From Pedobacter zeae (lineage in GTDB: Bacteria > Bacteroidota > Bacteroidia > Sphingobacteriales > Sphingobacteriaceae): DNA of 64,000 nt. How positions within the stretch are numbered: position 1 is the first letter of the stretch; every line of letters starts with the position of its first letter. Under the pieces are notes generated by a model that saw only the letters and a list, made by a program, of their open reading frames with translations, searched no databases and was not told where the DNA came from. Position numbers and translations under genes: made by a program. Shown here piece by piece: positions 35,692-44,801 of this stretch. The stretch covers positions 1,116,001 to 1,180,000 of the forward strand of contig NZ_JACIEF010000002.1 in NCBI RefSeq assembly GCF_014196715.1, read 5' to 3'.

Positions 35692-36789
35692 ATGGAAACC
35701 AACCCAAATCTTCCCCAAGCCCTTACACCGGTTAAACTGGATAAGGATGGCAATGTCGATCTTGAAAAAATAACCAGCGAGGAAACACTAAAATACAAGG
35801 AAATTGGAAAGTCGCTTGAACCATCTGATGTAAATTCTATCCTGAATTACGGAAGCGAAGCCCAAAACTCGATGGAGAAATACAGTAACGAATTTTTATC
35901 GTCGGTTCGCACCTACAACAGTGGCGAGGTTGGCGGTTTAATTAACGAACTGTTAACTGAACTTAATTATATCGATGTTTCTGAACTCGAACAAAGTGGT
36001 TTTAAGAGTTTTATCGCTAAAATCCCTTTTTTAAAGAATCTGGTAGTTGATGTGAAGAAACTTTTCCAGAAATATGATGTGGTGGTAAACAATATCGATA
36101 AAATCACTAATAAAATAAAAGCGGGAAGGTTAAACTCAATCAAAGACAACAGTTCGCTGCAAACCATGTTCGATAGCAATGTGGGTTATATCCACCAGAT
36201 GGAGGAACTTATTATCGCTGGTCAGCTAAAATACAACGAATTAAGTATTAAACTGGCCGAAATGGAAGGCCGGCCTGCTGATTACCAGGATTATGAAATT
36301 GCCGATTTAAGGGATTTCATCAGCCGTTTGGATAAAAGGCTGGCCGATATGAAGATTGTGCGTTTTATTATGCTGCAGTCGCTGGCGCAGATCCGTGTGG
36401 TACAGAACAACAATACCTCTATCGCAGAAAAGGCACAATCGATTGTTTCTACCACTATTCCGGTTTGGAAAAACCAGCTAACCATTGCTGTGGCTTTACA
36501 AAGGCAGAAAGCCAATGTAGAGATGCAGAAGAAAATTTCGGATACCACCAATACCATTTTGCAGAAAAATGCAGAAATGCTGAAACAGAACAGTATTGAT
36601 GTAGCCAAAGAAAATGAAAAAACAGTGGTATCTTTGGAAACCCTGAAACGTACCACATCATCATTAATTGAAACACTTAACGAGGTAAAACAGATTCATG
36701 AGGCGGGTGCGCAAAGCAGACGTGTGTTGGATGGCGAACTTAAAACTTTGGAAGCAGAGTTGAAAAAGAACGTGACGAGGGTGAATTAA
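35692..36789 (+). CDS. TelA/KlaA family toxic anion resistance protein
   Basis: A 365-residue, almost entirely alpha-helical soluble protein with coiled-coil stretches. IPFLKNLVVDVKKLFQKYD, QMEELIIAGQLKYNEL and IPVWKNQLTIAVALQRQK are typical TelA segments. TelA proteins occur with TerD/TerC in tellurite and colicin resistance operons; mechanism unknown. It is 27 bp after the second terD and 8 bp before the next gene. Confidence 0.92.
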   Translation: METNPNLPQALTPVKLDKDGNVDLEKITSEETLKYKEIGKSLEPSDVNSILNYGSEAQNSMEKYSNEFLSSVRTYNSGEVGGLINELLTELNYIDVSELEQSGFKSFIAKIPFLKNLVVDVKKLFQKYDVVVNNIDKITNKIKAGRLNSIKDNSSLQTMFDSNVGYIHQMEELIIAGQLKYNELSIKLAEMEGRPADYQDYEIADLRDFISRLDKRLADMKIVRFIMLQSLAQIRVVQNNNTSIAEKAQSIVSTTIPVWKNQLTIAVALQRQKANVEMQKKISDTTNTILQKNAEMLKQNSIDVAKENEKTVVSLETLKRTTSSLIETLNEVKQIHEAGAQSRRVLDGELKTLEAELKKNVTRVN

Positions 36790-36797
36790 ATTAGTCT

Positions 36798-37760
36798 ATG
36801 GATGAATACCGCATAAATATTATCAAAAAATCGAACACAGAGATCAACCGGTTACAGTTGCTCTCTGTGTTTTTTGATGATGAGGTGATATATAAAATTT
36901 ACCTGCGCAGCCAGGTTATTCATCAGCTATTTGTGAATAATGAAGAACTGGAAATCGAAAAACTCGACCTTTTCCACCTCCAGTTTACCGATAGTGTAAT
37001 AGAACTGCTCAGAAAGATCAAAAAAAGCAACGAAAAAAATGTATCGCTCATTTACGATGAAATCGATCTTAATGAAGAACTGATCGGGAGGATGACGGAA
37101 ACGTTGGCCGACCAAAAAAGTTTCCGGCTGGATAAGCAAAAGCAATCACTTAAAGTAAACCTGTCTCTGCGGAAATTGTTCAGTGTACTCTCTGATTTAA
37201 GTACTGAATTCCCTTTCTCTAAAAACATTAACGTTTTCAGTGCTAAATATGCCAATGATTTTTATTTCGATCTTAGTACGGGGCAGTTTGCACAACTGAT
37301 CAATATTCAAAACAGGCAGGTATATACGAATGTACACGCCATTATCGAAAAGAAATTGATGGGGAAACTGTGTAAATATGATTTCCGTACAGAATTTTAT
37401 ATTGGTTTAAAATCAGGCGAGCAGGTGATCGAGGTTTACAAATTTTTGGATACAGACGATTATTATCTTTTTTTTCCAAGCAGAAACCTGTTTCTTTTCT
37501 GCGATTTAGCAATTTTGAAAGATCTTGATACGTCTACCAACCTTTCTGAAAAAGAGAAGGTTATACAGGAATTACAATACAAGAACGATAAATTAAAAAG
37601 CAATGCTGCGGTATTAAAAACGGCCATTCCGCAAGAAGTTATTAATTTATTGGAAGACAGCTATGCGAAGATATCGGATATCAATTTCTTAAATCACCTC
37701 AGTAATTTCGATGTTCAATCGAATATATTAAAGACCATGCTTAAAACGGATTTGTTTTAG
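36798..37760 (+). CDS. Unrecognised protein, last gene of the ter operon
   Basis: A 320-residue protein of no recognised family. It has no signal peptide or membrane segment. Residues 1-110 look helical with many acids and lysines (FTDSVIELLRKIKKSNEKN); the middle (about 140-245) looks beta-rich (NDFYFDLSTGQFAQLI, KFLDTDDYYLFFPSRNLFLF); a coiled coil follows at about 250-280 (EKEKVIQELQYKNDKLK). It starts 8 bp after telA, so it is almost surely part of the ter unit. Repeat sequence follows from 37795. It may be a specific partner of TerD or TelA; this is inferred from position only. Confidence 0.78.
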   Translation: MDEYRINIIKKSNTEINRLQLLSVFFDDEVIYKIYLRSQVIHQLFVNNEELEIEKLDLFHLQFTDSVIELLRKIKKSNEKNVSLIYDEIDLNEELIGRMTETLADQKSFRLDKQKQSLKVNLSLRKLFSVLSDLSTEFPFSKNINVFSAKYANDFYFDLSTGQFAQLINIQNRQVYTNVHAIIEKKLMGKLCKYDFRTEFYIGLKSGEQVIEVYKFLDTDDYYLFFPSRNLFLFCDLAILKDLDTSTNLSEKEKVIQELQYKNDKLKSNAAVLKTAIPQEVINLLEDSYAKISDINFLNHLSNFDVQSNILKTMLKTDLF

Positions 37761-37794
37761 CGGCTTGATTTTTAGTACGCTAATTACGTAAAAT

Positions 37795-38185
37795 CGTCAT
37801 CTCGACTGCAGCGCCGCGTAATGGAGAGATCTATCCCGAGACGGATTTAGCTTCGCTGAGCACTTCGTGGTTCTCGGCTTCATTGCATTTCGCTCGAGAT
37901 GACGATCAGCGTGTGAACCTGCTCGAAATAGCTTTAAACAAAATTGTCGTCATCTCGACTGGAGCATTGCGGAATGGAGAGATCTATATCTCGGTAGATT
38001 TAGCTTCGCTGAGCACTTCGTGGTTCTCGGCTTCATTGCATTCGCTCGAGATGACGATCAGCGTGTGAACCTGCTCGAAATAGCTTTAAACAAAATTGTC
38101 GTCATCTCGACTGGAGCATTGCGGAATGGAGAGATCTATCTCGAGGCAGATCTCTCGGCTTCATTGCATTTCGCTCGAGATGACG
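37795..38185. repeat. Tandem palindromic array, first block (3 units)
   Basis: Units begin at 37795, 37948 and 38100 (period 153 and 152 bp). Each starts with CGTCATCTCGA and ends with its exact reverse complement TCGAGATGACG. Units 1 and 2 are 110 and 109 bp; unit 3 is 86 bp because its middle is shortened. Units are joined by a 43-bp spacer containing GTGTGAACCTGCTCGAAATA and ending TTTAAACAAAATTGT. Inside each unit AATGGAGAGATCTAT and GTGGTTCTCGGCTTC recur. The block starts 34 bp after the end of the ter operon. Confidence 0.92.
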
Positions 38186-38220
38186 ATAAGGAGGAAGCTC
38201 CTACTGGAACAAAGAGGGCT

Positions 38221-38526
38221 TTATTCGTCCCAATCATTTATAACTGCTTTTAAATCATCCCAGTTTCGATTAAAACCATTAATCAAATTATCTTTCTTTG
38301 ATCTATTCCATTTTTTTAGTTGCTTTTCCCGGTCTATAGCTTCTTCAATGGATAAAAAGGTTTCATAATATACGCAATAAATCAAATTGTATTTAGCTGT
38401 GAAAGAATTTGGATAAATTTTATGTTGATGTTCATAAATACGGCTTCTTAAATCCGAAGTTACTCCGATGTATAATGTTGTTCTTTCATAATTGGTCATG
38501 ATGTAGACCCATCCTCCAAGTTCCAT
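38221..38526 (-). CDS. GIY-YIG nuclease family protein embedded in the repeat array
   Basis: A 101-residue stand-alone GIY-YIG domain: VYIMTN for the GIY strand, LYIGVTSDLRSRIYEHQ with YIG and the catalytic Arg, and YYETFLSIEEAIDREKQLKKW with the metal-binding Glu. Homologues are common in Bacteroidota and resemble UvrC/homing endonuclease N-domains, but their cellular job is not known. It sits between the two blocks of the palindromic array (35 bp from the left block and 61 bp from the right), suggesting that it is linked to the spread or upkeep of the repeats. Confidence 0.9.
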   Translation of the reverse strand: MELGGWVYIMTNYERTTLYIGVTSDLRSRIYEHQHKIYPNSFTAKYNLIYCVYYETFLSIEEAIDREKQLKKWNRSKKDNLINGFNRNWDDLKAVINDWDE

Positions 38527-38587
38527 GTTAATTTATTTAAGAAGAAAGTTAGTAGTAATTATGCTAAATAATTTTAAACAAAATTGT

Positions 38588-39307
38588 CGTCATCTCGACT
38601 GCAGCGCCGCGTAATGGAGAGATCTATCCCGAGGCAGATTTAGCTTCGTTGAGCAATCGTGGTTCTCGGCTTCTTTACACTTCGCTCGAGATGACGATCA
38701 GCGTGTGAACCTGCTCGAAATAGCTTTAAACAAAATTGTCGTCATCTCGACTGGAGCATTGCGGAATGGAGAGATCTATATCTCGGTAGATTTAGCTTCG
38801 CTGAGCACTTCGTGGTTCTCGGCTTCAGTGCATTTCGCTCGAGATGACGATTAGCGTGTGAACCTGCTCGAAATAGCTTTAAACAAAATTGTCGTCATCT
38901 CGACTGGAGCATTGCGGAATGGAGAGATCTATATCTCGGTAGATTTAGCTTCGCTGAGCACTTCGTGGTTCTCGGCTTCAGTGCATTTCGCTCGAGATGA
39001 CGATTAGCGTGTGAACCTGCTTGAAATAGCTTTAAACAAAATTGTCGTCATCTCGACTGGAGCACCGCGTAATGGAGAGATCTATCCCGAGGCAGATTTA
39101 GCTTCGCTGAGCAATCGTGGTTCTCGGCTTCTTTACACTTCGCTCGAGATGACGATTAGCGTGTGAACCTGCTCGAAGTAGCTTTAAACAAAATTGTCGT
39201 CATCTCGACTGGAGCATTGCGGAATGGAGAGATCTATATCTCGGCAGATTTAGCTTCGTTGAGCACTTCGTGGTTCTCGGCTTCATTGCATTTCGTTCGA
39301 GATGACG
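38588..39307. repeat. Tandem palindromic array, second block (5 units)
   Basis: Units begin at 38588, 38740, 38893, 39046 and 39198 (period 152-153 bp), each 109-110 bp with the same inverted ends CGTCATCTCGA and TCGAGATGACG, and joined by 43-44-bp spacers. The bases just left of the first unit (TTTAAACAAAATTGT) equal the end of the normal spacer, so the GIY-YIG gene seems to lie inside one spacer. Units 1 and 4 share GCGTAATGGAG and GAGCAATCGTGG variants; units 2, 3 and 5 share GGAGCATTGCGG. The block ends 13 bp before the next gene's stop codon. Confidence 0.92.
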
Positions 39308-39320
39308 ATCAGAGTAAGAC

Positions 39321-40184
39321 TTACCTCGTTAACACTGCCAATTTATGTTTAAATAGCTCGATTGTTCTGCTCCAGGCCAGTTTTGCAGCTGCTTCGTTAT
39401 ACCGGGTAGGCGAGGTATTGTTATTAAAAGCGTGGTTCACGCCATCGTAAATATAAAGTTTATAATCGATCTTATTGTCTTTTAATGCCTGTTCGTAGGC
39501 CGGTATACCAGCATTAATACGTTCATCTAATCCACCATAATGCAGCATTACACTTGCCTTAATTTTTGGTACATCGGCGGCATTGGGCTGTGCGCCATAG
39601 TAGGCAACCGCGGCCTGTAGTTTAGGATCGTTAACGGCCAGTTTGTTTGCCATTGCACCGCCCCAGCAAAAGCCAACACAGCCTACTTTACCGTTCCCAT
39701 CTTTGCGGTTGCGCAGGTATTCCAGGCCTTTTAAATAATTTTGTAAGTTTTTTTCAGGATCCAGTTTACCGATCAGCTCACGTCCTTTATCTTCGTCGGC
39801 AGGTGTCCCGCCAAACGGCGATAGTGCATCAACCCCCAAAGCAATAAAACCCTCGGCTGCAACACGTTTCGTTACCTCAATAATATGTGGGTTTAACCCG
39901 CGGTTTTCGTGGATAACCAATACACTACCCAGATTCTTTTTACCTTTTGGTTTGGCCAGAACGGCTTTGATATCGCCATCAACACCTGGATAGGTAATGT
40001 TTTGAACCTCAATATCGTCGCTTTTAAAAGCGGCTGCTGCCACATAGTTGTTTTCGAGCAGGGGTAAAATCGTCATTGCCAAAGTTGTGCTGCCCGCCAG
40101 GACTGCCAGTTTTTTCATGAAATCTTTTCTGCTGATCTGACTGTGTGTGTACTCATCGTACAGGTTAATTATTTTCTGGTCCAT
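39321..40184 (-). CDS. Dienelactone hydrolase family protein with a Tat-like leader
   Basis: A 287-residue alpha/beta hydrolase. The leader (SRKDFMKKLAVLAGSTTLAM, residues 19-38) resembles a twin-arginine signal, with RK in place of RR, so export is likely but not certain. The hydrolase part has HENRGLNPH (near 93), nucleophile motif GFCWGGAMAN with Cys as nucleophile, an acid in YGGLDERIN and His in GVNHAFNNN, the Cys-Asp-His triad of dienelactone hydrolases. Substrate unknown. Its 3' end abuts the repeat array. Confidence 0.87.
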   Translation of the reverse strand: MDQKIINLYDEYTHSQISRKDFMKKLAVLAGSTTLAMTILPLLENNYVAAAAFKSDDIEVQNITYPGVDGDIKAVLAKPKGKKNLGSVLVIHENRGLNPHIIEVTKRVAAEGFIALGVDALSPFGGTPADEDKGRELIGKLDPEKNLQNYLKGLEYLRNRKDGNGKVGCVGFCWGGAMANKLAVNDPKLQAAVAYYGAQPNAADVPKIKASVMLHYGGLDERINAGIPAYEQALKDNKIDYKLYIYDGVNHAFNNNTSPTRYNEAAAKLAWSRTIELFKHKLAVLTR

Positions 40185-40246
40185 CTTACTGATTTTTAAT
40201 TACCCTACAAGATAATCAAGGTGATTGATATTTAACCTGGCGTTGC

Positions 40247-41251
40247 CTAAAAGTTACAATACTGTTCTTCCCACTTTTTGATCAGCGATACCCGGTGTTT
40301 GGTATAGCGCGGCGTTAAAAATATATTCGACCAGTCGTCGTAATGATCATAAAAGAATTTGAGGAAAAAAATATGAAAAGTAATACCCAGATAAGGGATG
40401 GCCTTTAATTCATCACGTGTTAATGGCCGGATCTCCTGGTAAGCCTGTAAAAAAGTGCCAAAATCTTTTTCAGCCTGTTCTTTAGTGATCAGGTTGTTAA
40501 GCTGGTGGAAGAAATAATGGTTCAGGAAGCTCATTAGATCGTTAATGAGGTAGCCCTCGCCCGCAAAATCGAAATCAAAAAAAGTAATATTTCCCTGTTC
40601 ATCAACGTGAAAGTTTTTTGGAAAGAAATCGTAATGGCAATAACCGTAGCTGAATGCTGCAGTATCAAATCCTTCAAATTTTTTTACCACTTTGTTTGCG
40701 ATCGTGTTGAGGTAATCGAATTCGTCTTTCATTTCAGCAAAGTGGGGTTTCAGGTCTCTTAAGGGCTGAAATAAGGTTGTTTCAAAATCAAAAACCGGCC
40801 TGGGGTAAGCCAGTTTAATGGCAGCAGTAGTTTGATGCATTTTGGCTATATCGTGTCCCAGGCGGATGAGCTGCTGGTCACTGAGGTCTAAAACTACTTC
40901 TCCTTCTGCAAAAGAAAACAACACCCCGTTTCTCAGGCCTTCAATGGCGTTAAACTGCTGGATATGTTCCCCTTTCACATCACTCAAGGGATAGGAGACC
41001 CGATTTCCCTCAGCTTTTAAAATATTGAGTAATGCTACCTCACCTTCAATTTCGCTCCTTTTACGGTGGGCATCGCGGTAAATCTTTAAAATGTATTTTT
41101 CAGAATCGTTTTCCAGGATATAGGTATCACTTACATTTCTGATCAGTAAACGGCAGTTTGTAGAGGGATCTAAACGGTAGGCCTCAATGATATGGTTTTT
41201 TAAAGCGGCAGCTGATAAGGTAGAATATTGGGCCGGGAAGAAATTCTGCAT
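40247..41251 (-). CDS. APH-fold phosphotransferase (homoserine kinase/choline kinase-like)
   Basis: A 334-residue kinase-like protein. KYILKIYRD (near 73-81) holds the ATP-contacting lysine, YCHYDFFPKNFHV the catalytic HxDxxxxN loop, and FFDFDFAGEGY the metal-binding Asp. It belongs to the phosphotransferase enzyme family that includes homoserine and aminoglycoside kinases; the natural substrate is unknown and resistance should not be assumed. It stands alone, 62 bp after the end of the region upstream of the hydrolase gene. Confidence 0.87.
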   Translation of the reverse strand: MQNFFPAQYSTLSAAALKNHIIEAYRLDPSTNCRLLIRNVSDTYILENDSEKYILKIYRDAHRKRSEIEGEVALLNILKAEGNRVSYPLSDVKGEHIQQFNAIEGLRNGVLFSFAEGEVVLDLSDQQLIRLGHDIAKMHQTTAAIKLAYPRPVFDFETTLFQPLRDLKPHFAEMKDEFDYLNTIANKVVKKFEGFDTAAFSYGYCHYDFFPKNFHVDEQGNITFFDFDFAGEGYLINDLMSFLNHYFFHQLNNLITKEQAEKDFGTFLQAYQEIRPLTRDELKAIPYLGITFHIFFLKFFYDHYDDWSNIFLTPRYTKHRVSLIKKWEEQYCNF

Positions 41252-41409
41252 GGAAATGGGCTTTGGGATTTCAAATATAAATTTTCAAAACTACATTTTT
41301 GCCATAATTAAGGTTGCCATGCCAGGCTTAAGACTATTGTTTTAAGGTCTACGAAAGAAAATACATCAACCGGTTTTCAGCGTAATGGAAGCCCAAAACG
41401 TTCCATCAG

Positions 41410-42135
41410 TTAATCATCTATATTCAGGAGCGGTTTAATAATGCCCCTGAAATTTTTACCAATGGGCACCTGCTGCCCGTTTTTAAGCACAATGGTATTG
41501 CCCTCAAGGTAATCGACATATTTTTTATTGAGGATAAACGATTTGTGTACCCTGATAAAATTATCGGCAGGTAACTGTGTCTCGAAACTGCCCAAAGTTC
41601 GTGGGGTAAGTAAAAATTCGTTGCCTTTCCAAACTTTTACATAGTTGCCTAGGCTTTCCAAATAGTGTATTTCTTCTGTATTGATGAGGATGTGCTTTTT
41701 ATCTACCTTGAGCGAAATCTGTTCCCCGGTCTGGTTTACCGTTTTTTCAATACCGGTGGTTACATTCTGTTTTTTAAGCTGGTAAAGCTCAAGCGCCCGG
41801 TTAATGGCCTTTAAAAAGCGATCCAGCCTAAAAGGCTTTAAAAGGTAATCGCAAACCGCGAGGTCGAAACTTTCCAAAGCATATTCTTCATAAGCCGAAG
41901 TCACAATTACGAGCGGTTTTTGCTGTAAAGTCCTCAAAAAATCCAGGCCGTTCAGTTTCGGCATCCTGATGTCAAGGAAAATCAGGTCTACCTGTTGCTT
42001 GCTCAAGAAAAGCAGTGCTTCTGTAGCGCGGTAGCAATGCCCAACAATGCTGATAAAAGGAATATCTTTTACATATTCGGTTATAATGCCATGGGCAAGC
42101 GGTTCGTCATCTACAATTAAGCAACGTAAGCTCAT
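41410..42135 (-). CDS. LytTR family response regulator
   Basis: A 241-residue regulator: receiver domain with Asp9-Asp10, phospho-acceptor Asp55 (LIFLDIRMPK) and Lys in LLKPFRLDRF; then a LytTR DNA-binding domain (about 140-240; IHYLESLGNYVKVW, FIRVHKSFILNKKYVDY). It overlaps the end of the kinase gene by 4 bp (ATGA type), so the two are translated together. Its most likely target is the divergent ABC/M1 operon. Confidence 0.93.
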   Translation of the reverse strand: MSLRCLIVDDEPLAHGIITEYVKDIPFISIVGHCYRATEALLFLSKQQVDLIFLDIRMPKLNGLDFLRTLQQKPLVIVTSAYEEYALESFDLAVCDYLLKPFRLDRFLKAINRALELYQLKKQNVTTGIEKTVNQTGEQISLKVDKKHILINTEEIHYLESLGNYVKVWKGNEFLLTPRTLGSFETQLPADNFIRVHKSFILNKKYVDYLEGNTIVLKNGQQVPIGKNFRGIIKPLLNIDD

Positions 42136-43628
42136 GCAATCCGGAGTTTAAGTTCGGCTTTAAAGATATTACCAATTGCGCTGATATGCAACGTATAACG
42201 ATTTGGATAGAGCAATTCGAGCCGTTTTTTCAGGTTATTGATGCCAATTCCCCTGCTTTCTTGTATTTCTTCCGGATCGAAAGAGTTTTCGCAGGTGAAA
42301 ATGAAAGCATCACGATCGCTGATTAATGAAAGTTTTAGGCTAGCTGCGTCTTCTGCAGGTTCAATACCATGTTTAAAGGCATTTTCGATAAAAACGATGA
42401 GCAGGAGCGGTGCAATATCAATCTGATCGTTATCAACCTGTTTATTAAACTCAAAATGCAGCGTTTTCCGTAAACGGATCTGCTGTAACCGGATATAATC
42501 TTCGATATAATCCAGTTCCTGCGAAAGCTTAACTGTTTTCTCCTGCCCTTTGTAAATGGTATACCGCATCAGCTCTGATAGCTGCAGGATACTTTCGGGG
42601 GTTTTTTCCGATTTCTGTAAACTCAAGGCGTAAAGGTTGTTAAGCGTATTAAAAAAGAAATGCGGGTTGAGCTGCTGTTTCAGCAAATCGAGTTCATTTT
42701 GAGATTTTTCCTTTTCAAGTGCCAGGATCCTGTTATTCTGTTTTCCCCACTGCAGGGCCAAAACCACGGGCAAACTGATGAGCATGATGGCAAAGGCACC
42801 AAAAGCATTTTCGAGCTCGAAGGGATTAGCTACAAATATGTCGCGTCCAAAAACAGTATTGATCGGCAATGAAATTAATACCTGTGCAAATAAAGGATAA
42901 AGAATGGCAACGGTGGCAGAAAGTGTGAAGAGGTAAATTAATAACCCTCTTTCCTTCAGTATTTTGGAGACTAAAAACCTGCTGTTGATGAAAAAAAGCA
43001 GGTATCCGCAAAGGTACATGATCAGGAATTGTGAAAAGAAACTTAAAAATGTGCCAAAGTTGTGAACCAGCATTTTAGCATCAAATTCAAAACCCACCAG
43101 GCGGAAGCCTTTTCTTTGATAAATGGGGTTTTCCAAACTGGATACAGCCATAACCGAAATGGTTGCGGCGAGCAAAATGATGGTAATTAATACGGCATTC
43201 TCCAGGCCGATTTTTTTGATCCACTTAATGTGCTGTACCTTTTTCTGGTAATATTGGTTGCCAATCAACATCAGCTCGAGTGCAAGTGCAGCCAAAGCGG
43301 TTGAAATAAAAATGGAATCTTCGAGTTTTGCCAGTTTGCAGTTAATTACAATAATTATAAAAACGGGTAGCAGAACAAGATAAGCCAGGCACCAGTACAA
43401 GGCATATTGTTTTTTAGTTAAAGTAGTTTTTAACCTGGTTTTAACAAAAGAAAAAATGAATACGGGCAGCAAACAAAGGCCTAAAGCCAGAATGCAGCTT
43501 GCATAAGTTAACCAGATGTTGCCCGGTAAAGAATAGGTGTTGAATATAGCAACCCACAGCAGCAGACCAACGTTGATAAAAAAATCCTGGTATTGATAAC
43601 TGAAGTTTAAATTTTTGATATTAAGCAT
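42132..43628 (-). CDS. LytS-type membrane sensor histidine kinase
   Basis: About 498 residues from the chosen ATG at 43628; the frame is open to 43670, but the shorter start leads straight into the first membrane part. Eight or so membrane helices cover residues 15-300; the cytoplasmic part has the His_kinase motif QQLNPHFFFNTLNNLY (His323) and an ATPase domain (IENAFKHGIEPA, GIGINNLKKRLELLY). It is the partner of the LytTR regulator and is divergent from the ABC operon across about 270 bp. Confidence 0.9.
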   Translation of the reverse strand: MLNIKNLNFSYQYQDFFINVGLLLWVAIFNTYSLPGNIWLTYASCILALGLCLLPVFIFSFVKTRLKTTLTKKQYALYWCLAYLVLLPVFIIIVINCKLAKLEDSIFISTALAALALELMLIGNQYYQKKVQHIKWIKKIGLENAVLITIILLAATISVMAVSSLENPIYQRKGFRLVGFEFDAKMLVHNFGTFLSFFSQFLIMYLCGYLLFFINSRFLVSKILKERGLLIYLFTLSATVAILYPLFAQVLISLPINTVFGRDIFVANPFELENAFGAFAIMLISLPVVLALQWGKQNNRILALEKEKSQNELDLLKQQLNPHFFFNTLNNLYALSLQKSEKTPESILQLSELMRYTIYKGQEKTVKLSQELDYIEDYIRLQQIRLRKTLHFEFNKQVDNDQIDIAPLLLIVFIENAFKHGIEPAEDAASLKLSLISDRDAFIFTCENSFDPEEIQESRGIGINNLKKRLELLYPNRYTLHISAIGNIFKAELKLRIA

Positions 43629-43901
43629 CGTTCGTTTACTATATACATGGTTTGCATACTTGCAGATCACCTTGCCTGGTTACCGTTTGTAACAACAAGA
43701 CTGGGTCCGCCCATGGAATATTAAAATTACCAAAGTTTATCCTCAGCGTAAAATTTACATGATGAAAGGTGCATTTTTCGTGATGAAAGGAATATGGCCT
43801 GTTGCCATTTCCGTTTATCATCATTTCGGAGCCCTTCGTCACTTAAATTTAACAGACCGATTTAGGCTTTATAATTTGCGCCCATCTTATGTTAGAATAA
43901 T

Positions 43902-44801
43902 ATGGTACGGCTTAAAATACAGCAGCTTACAAAAACTTATCATAATGGGGTGAAGGCCCTTGACGATATTACGTTGAACATCAAAAACGGTATGTTTGGT
44001 TTATTGGGACCAAATGGTGCAGGTAAGTCATCGCTGATGCGTACACTCGCTACCCTGCAGCTACCGGATGCGGGGCAGATTTTTTTTGATGGGAGCGACA
44101 TTGTGCAAAACCCAGATGAGATGCGGAGTAAATTAGGTTATTTACCGCAGGATTTTGGTGTTTATCCTAAAATTCCGGCTTTTGATCTTTTAAATCATTT
44201 AGCGGTTTTAAAAGGGCTTCAAAATAAAAATGAGCGCAAAGAACAGGTGCTTTCACTTTTACAGCAAACCAATCTGTTTGAGGTCAGGAAAAGATCTGTA
44301 GGTACTTTTTCCGGCGGGATGCGTCAACGTTTTGGTATAGCACAGGCCTTATTGGGTAATCCGCAACTGATCATTGTGGATGAGCCTACTGCAGGTCTGG
44401 ATCCTCAGGAACGGAACCGTTTTCATGATCTGCTGAGCGAAATCGGCTCAGACCGCGTGGTGATCCTGTCTACACATATAGTAGAAGATGTGAATGATCT
44501 CTGTCCTGAAATGGCGGTAATAGCTAAAGGTAAACTGATTTTACAGGGCAAACCGGCCGATTTAACGCAGAAACTGAATGGCAGAATCTGGCGGAAGGCG
44601 ATTGAAAAGACAGATCTGCCCCATTACGCTGCCCGCTACAGCATGATTTCGACCAAAATCATAGCAGGTAAATTGAATTTATTTGTATTGGACGATCAAC
44701 TGCCTGCCGTAGGTTTCGAAGCGGTGTACCCGGGCCTGGAAGAGGTTTATTTTTCTTCTTTATTTAATTCGTCCAATCAAAACATGGAGGCAGGCTTATG
44801 A
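43902..44801 (+). CDS. ABC transporter ATP-binding protein
   Basis: A 299-residue ATPase: Walker A GPNGAGKSS (near 37-45), Q-loop LPQDFGVYP, signature FSGGMRQRFG and Walker B LIIVDEPTAGLDP followed by the His of STHIVEDV. It energises the permease encoded next, whose start codon overlaps this stop by 4 bp. Together they form an exporter of unknown cargo, probably under LytTR control. Confidence 0.93.
   Translation: MVRLKIQQLTKTYHNGVKALDDITLNIKNGMFGLLGPNGAGKSSLMRTLATLQLPDAGQIFFDGSDIVQNPDEMRSKLGYLPQDFGVYPKIPAFDLLNHLAVLKGLQNKNERKEQVLSLLQQTNLFEVRKRSVGTFSGGMRQRFGIAQALLGNPQLIIVDEPTAGLDPQERNRFHDLLSEIGSDRVVILSTHIVEDVNDLCPEMAVIAKGKLILQGKPADLTQKLNGRIWRKAIEKTDLPHYAARYSMISTKIIAGKLNLFVLDDQLPAVGFEAVYPGLEEVYFSSLFNSSNQNMEAGL

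Noticed and set aside
37795..39307. CRISPR array
   Set aside because: Units are 109-110 bp with constant 43-44-bp spacers; CRISPR needs short repeats with unique spacers, and no cas gene is near.
37883..39450. Recurrent small plus-strand ORFs (starting with NLLEIALNKIVV-type peptides) in the palindromic array
   Set aside because: They are open frames of the repeat unit itself, broken wherever the period is 152 instead of 153 bp, and end inside other units. No start signals or protein-like features are seen.
40247..41251. Aminoglycoside resistance gene
   Set aside because: The APH fold is shared with many house-keeping kinases, and nothing here points to a drug substrate.
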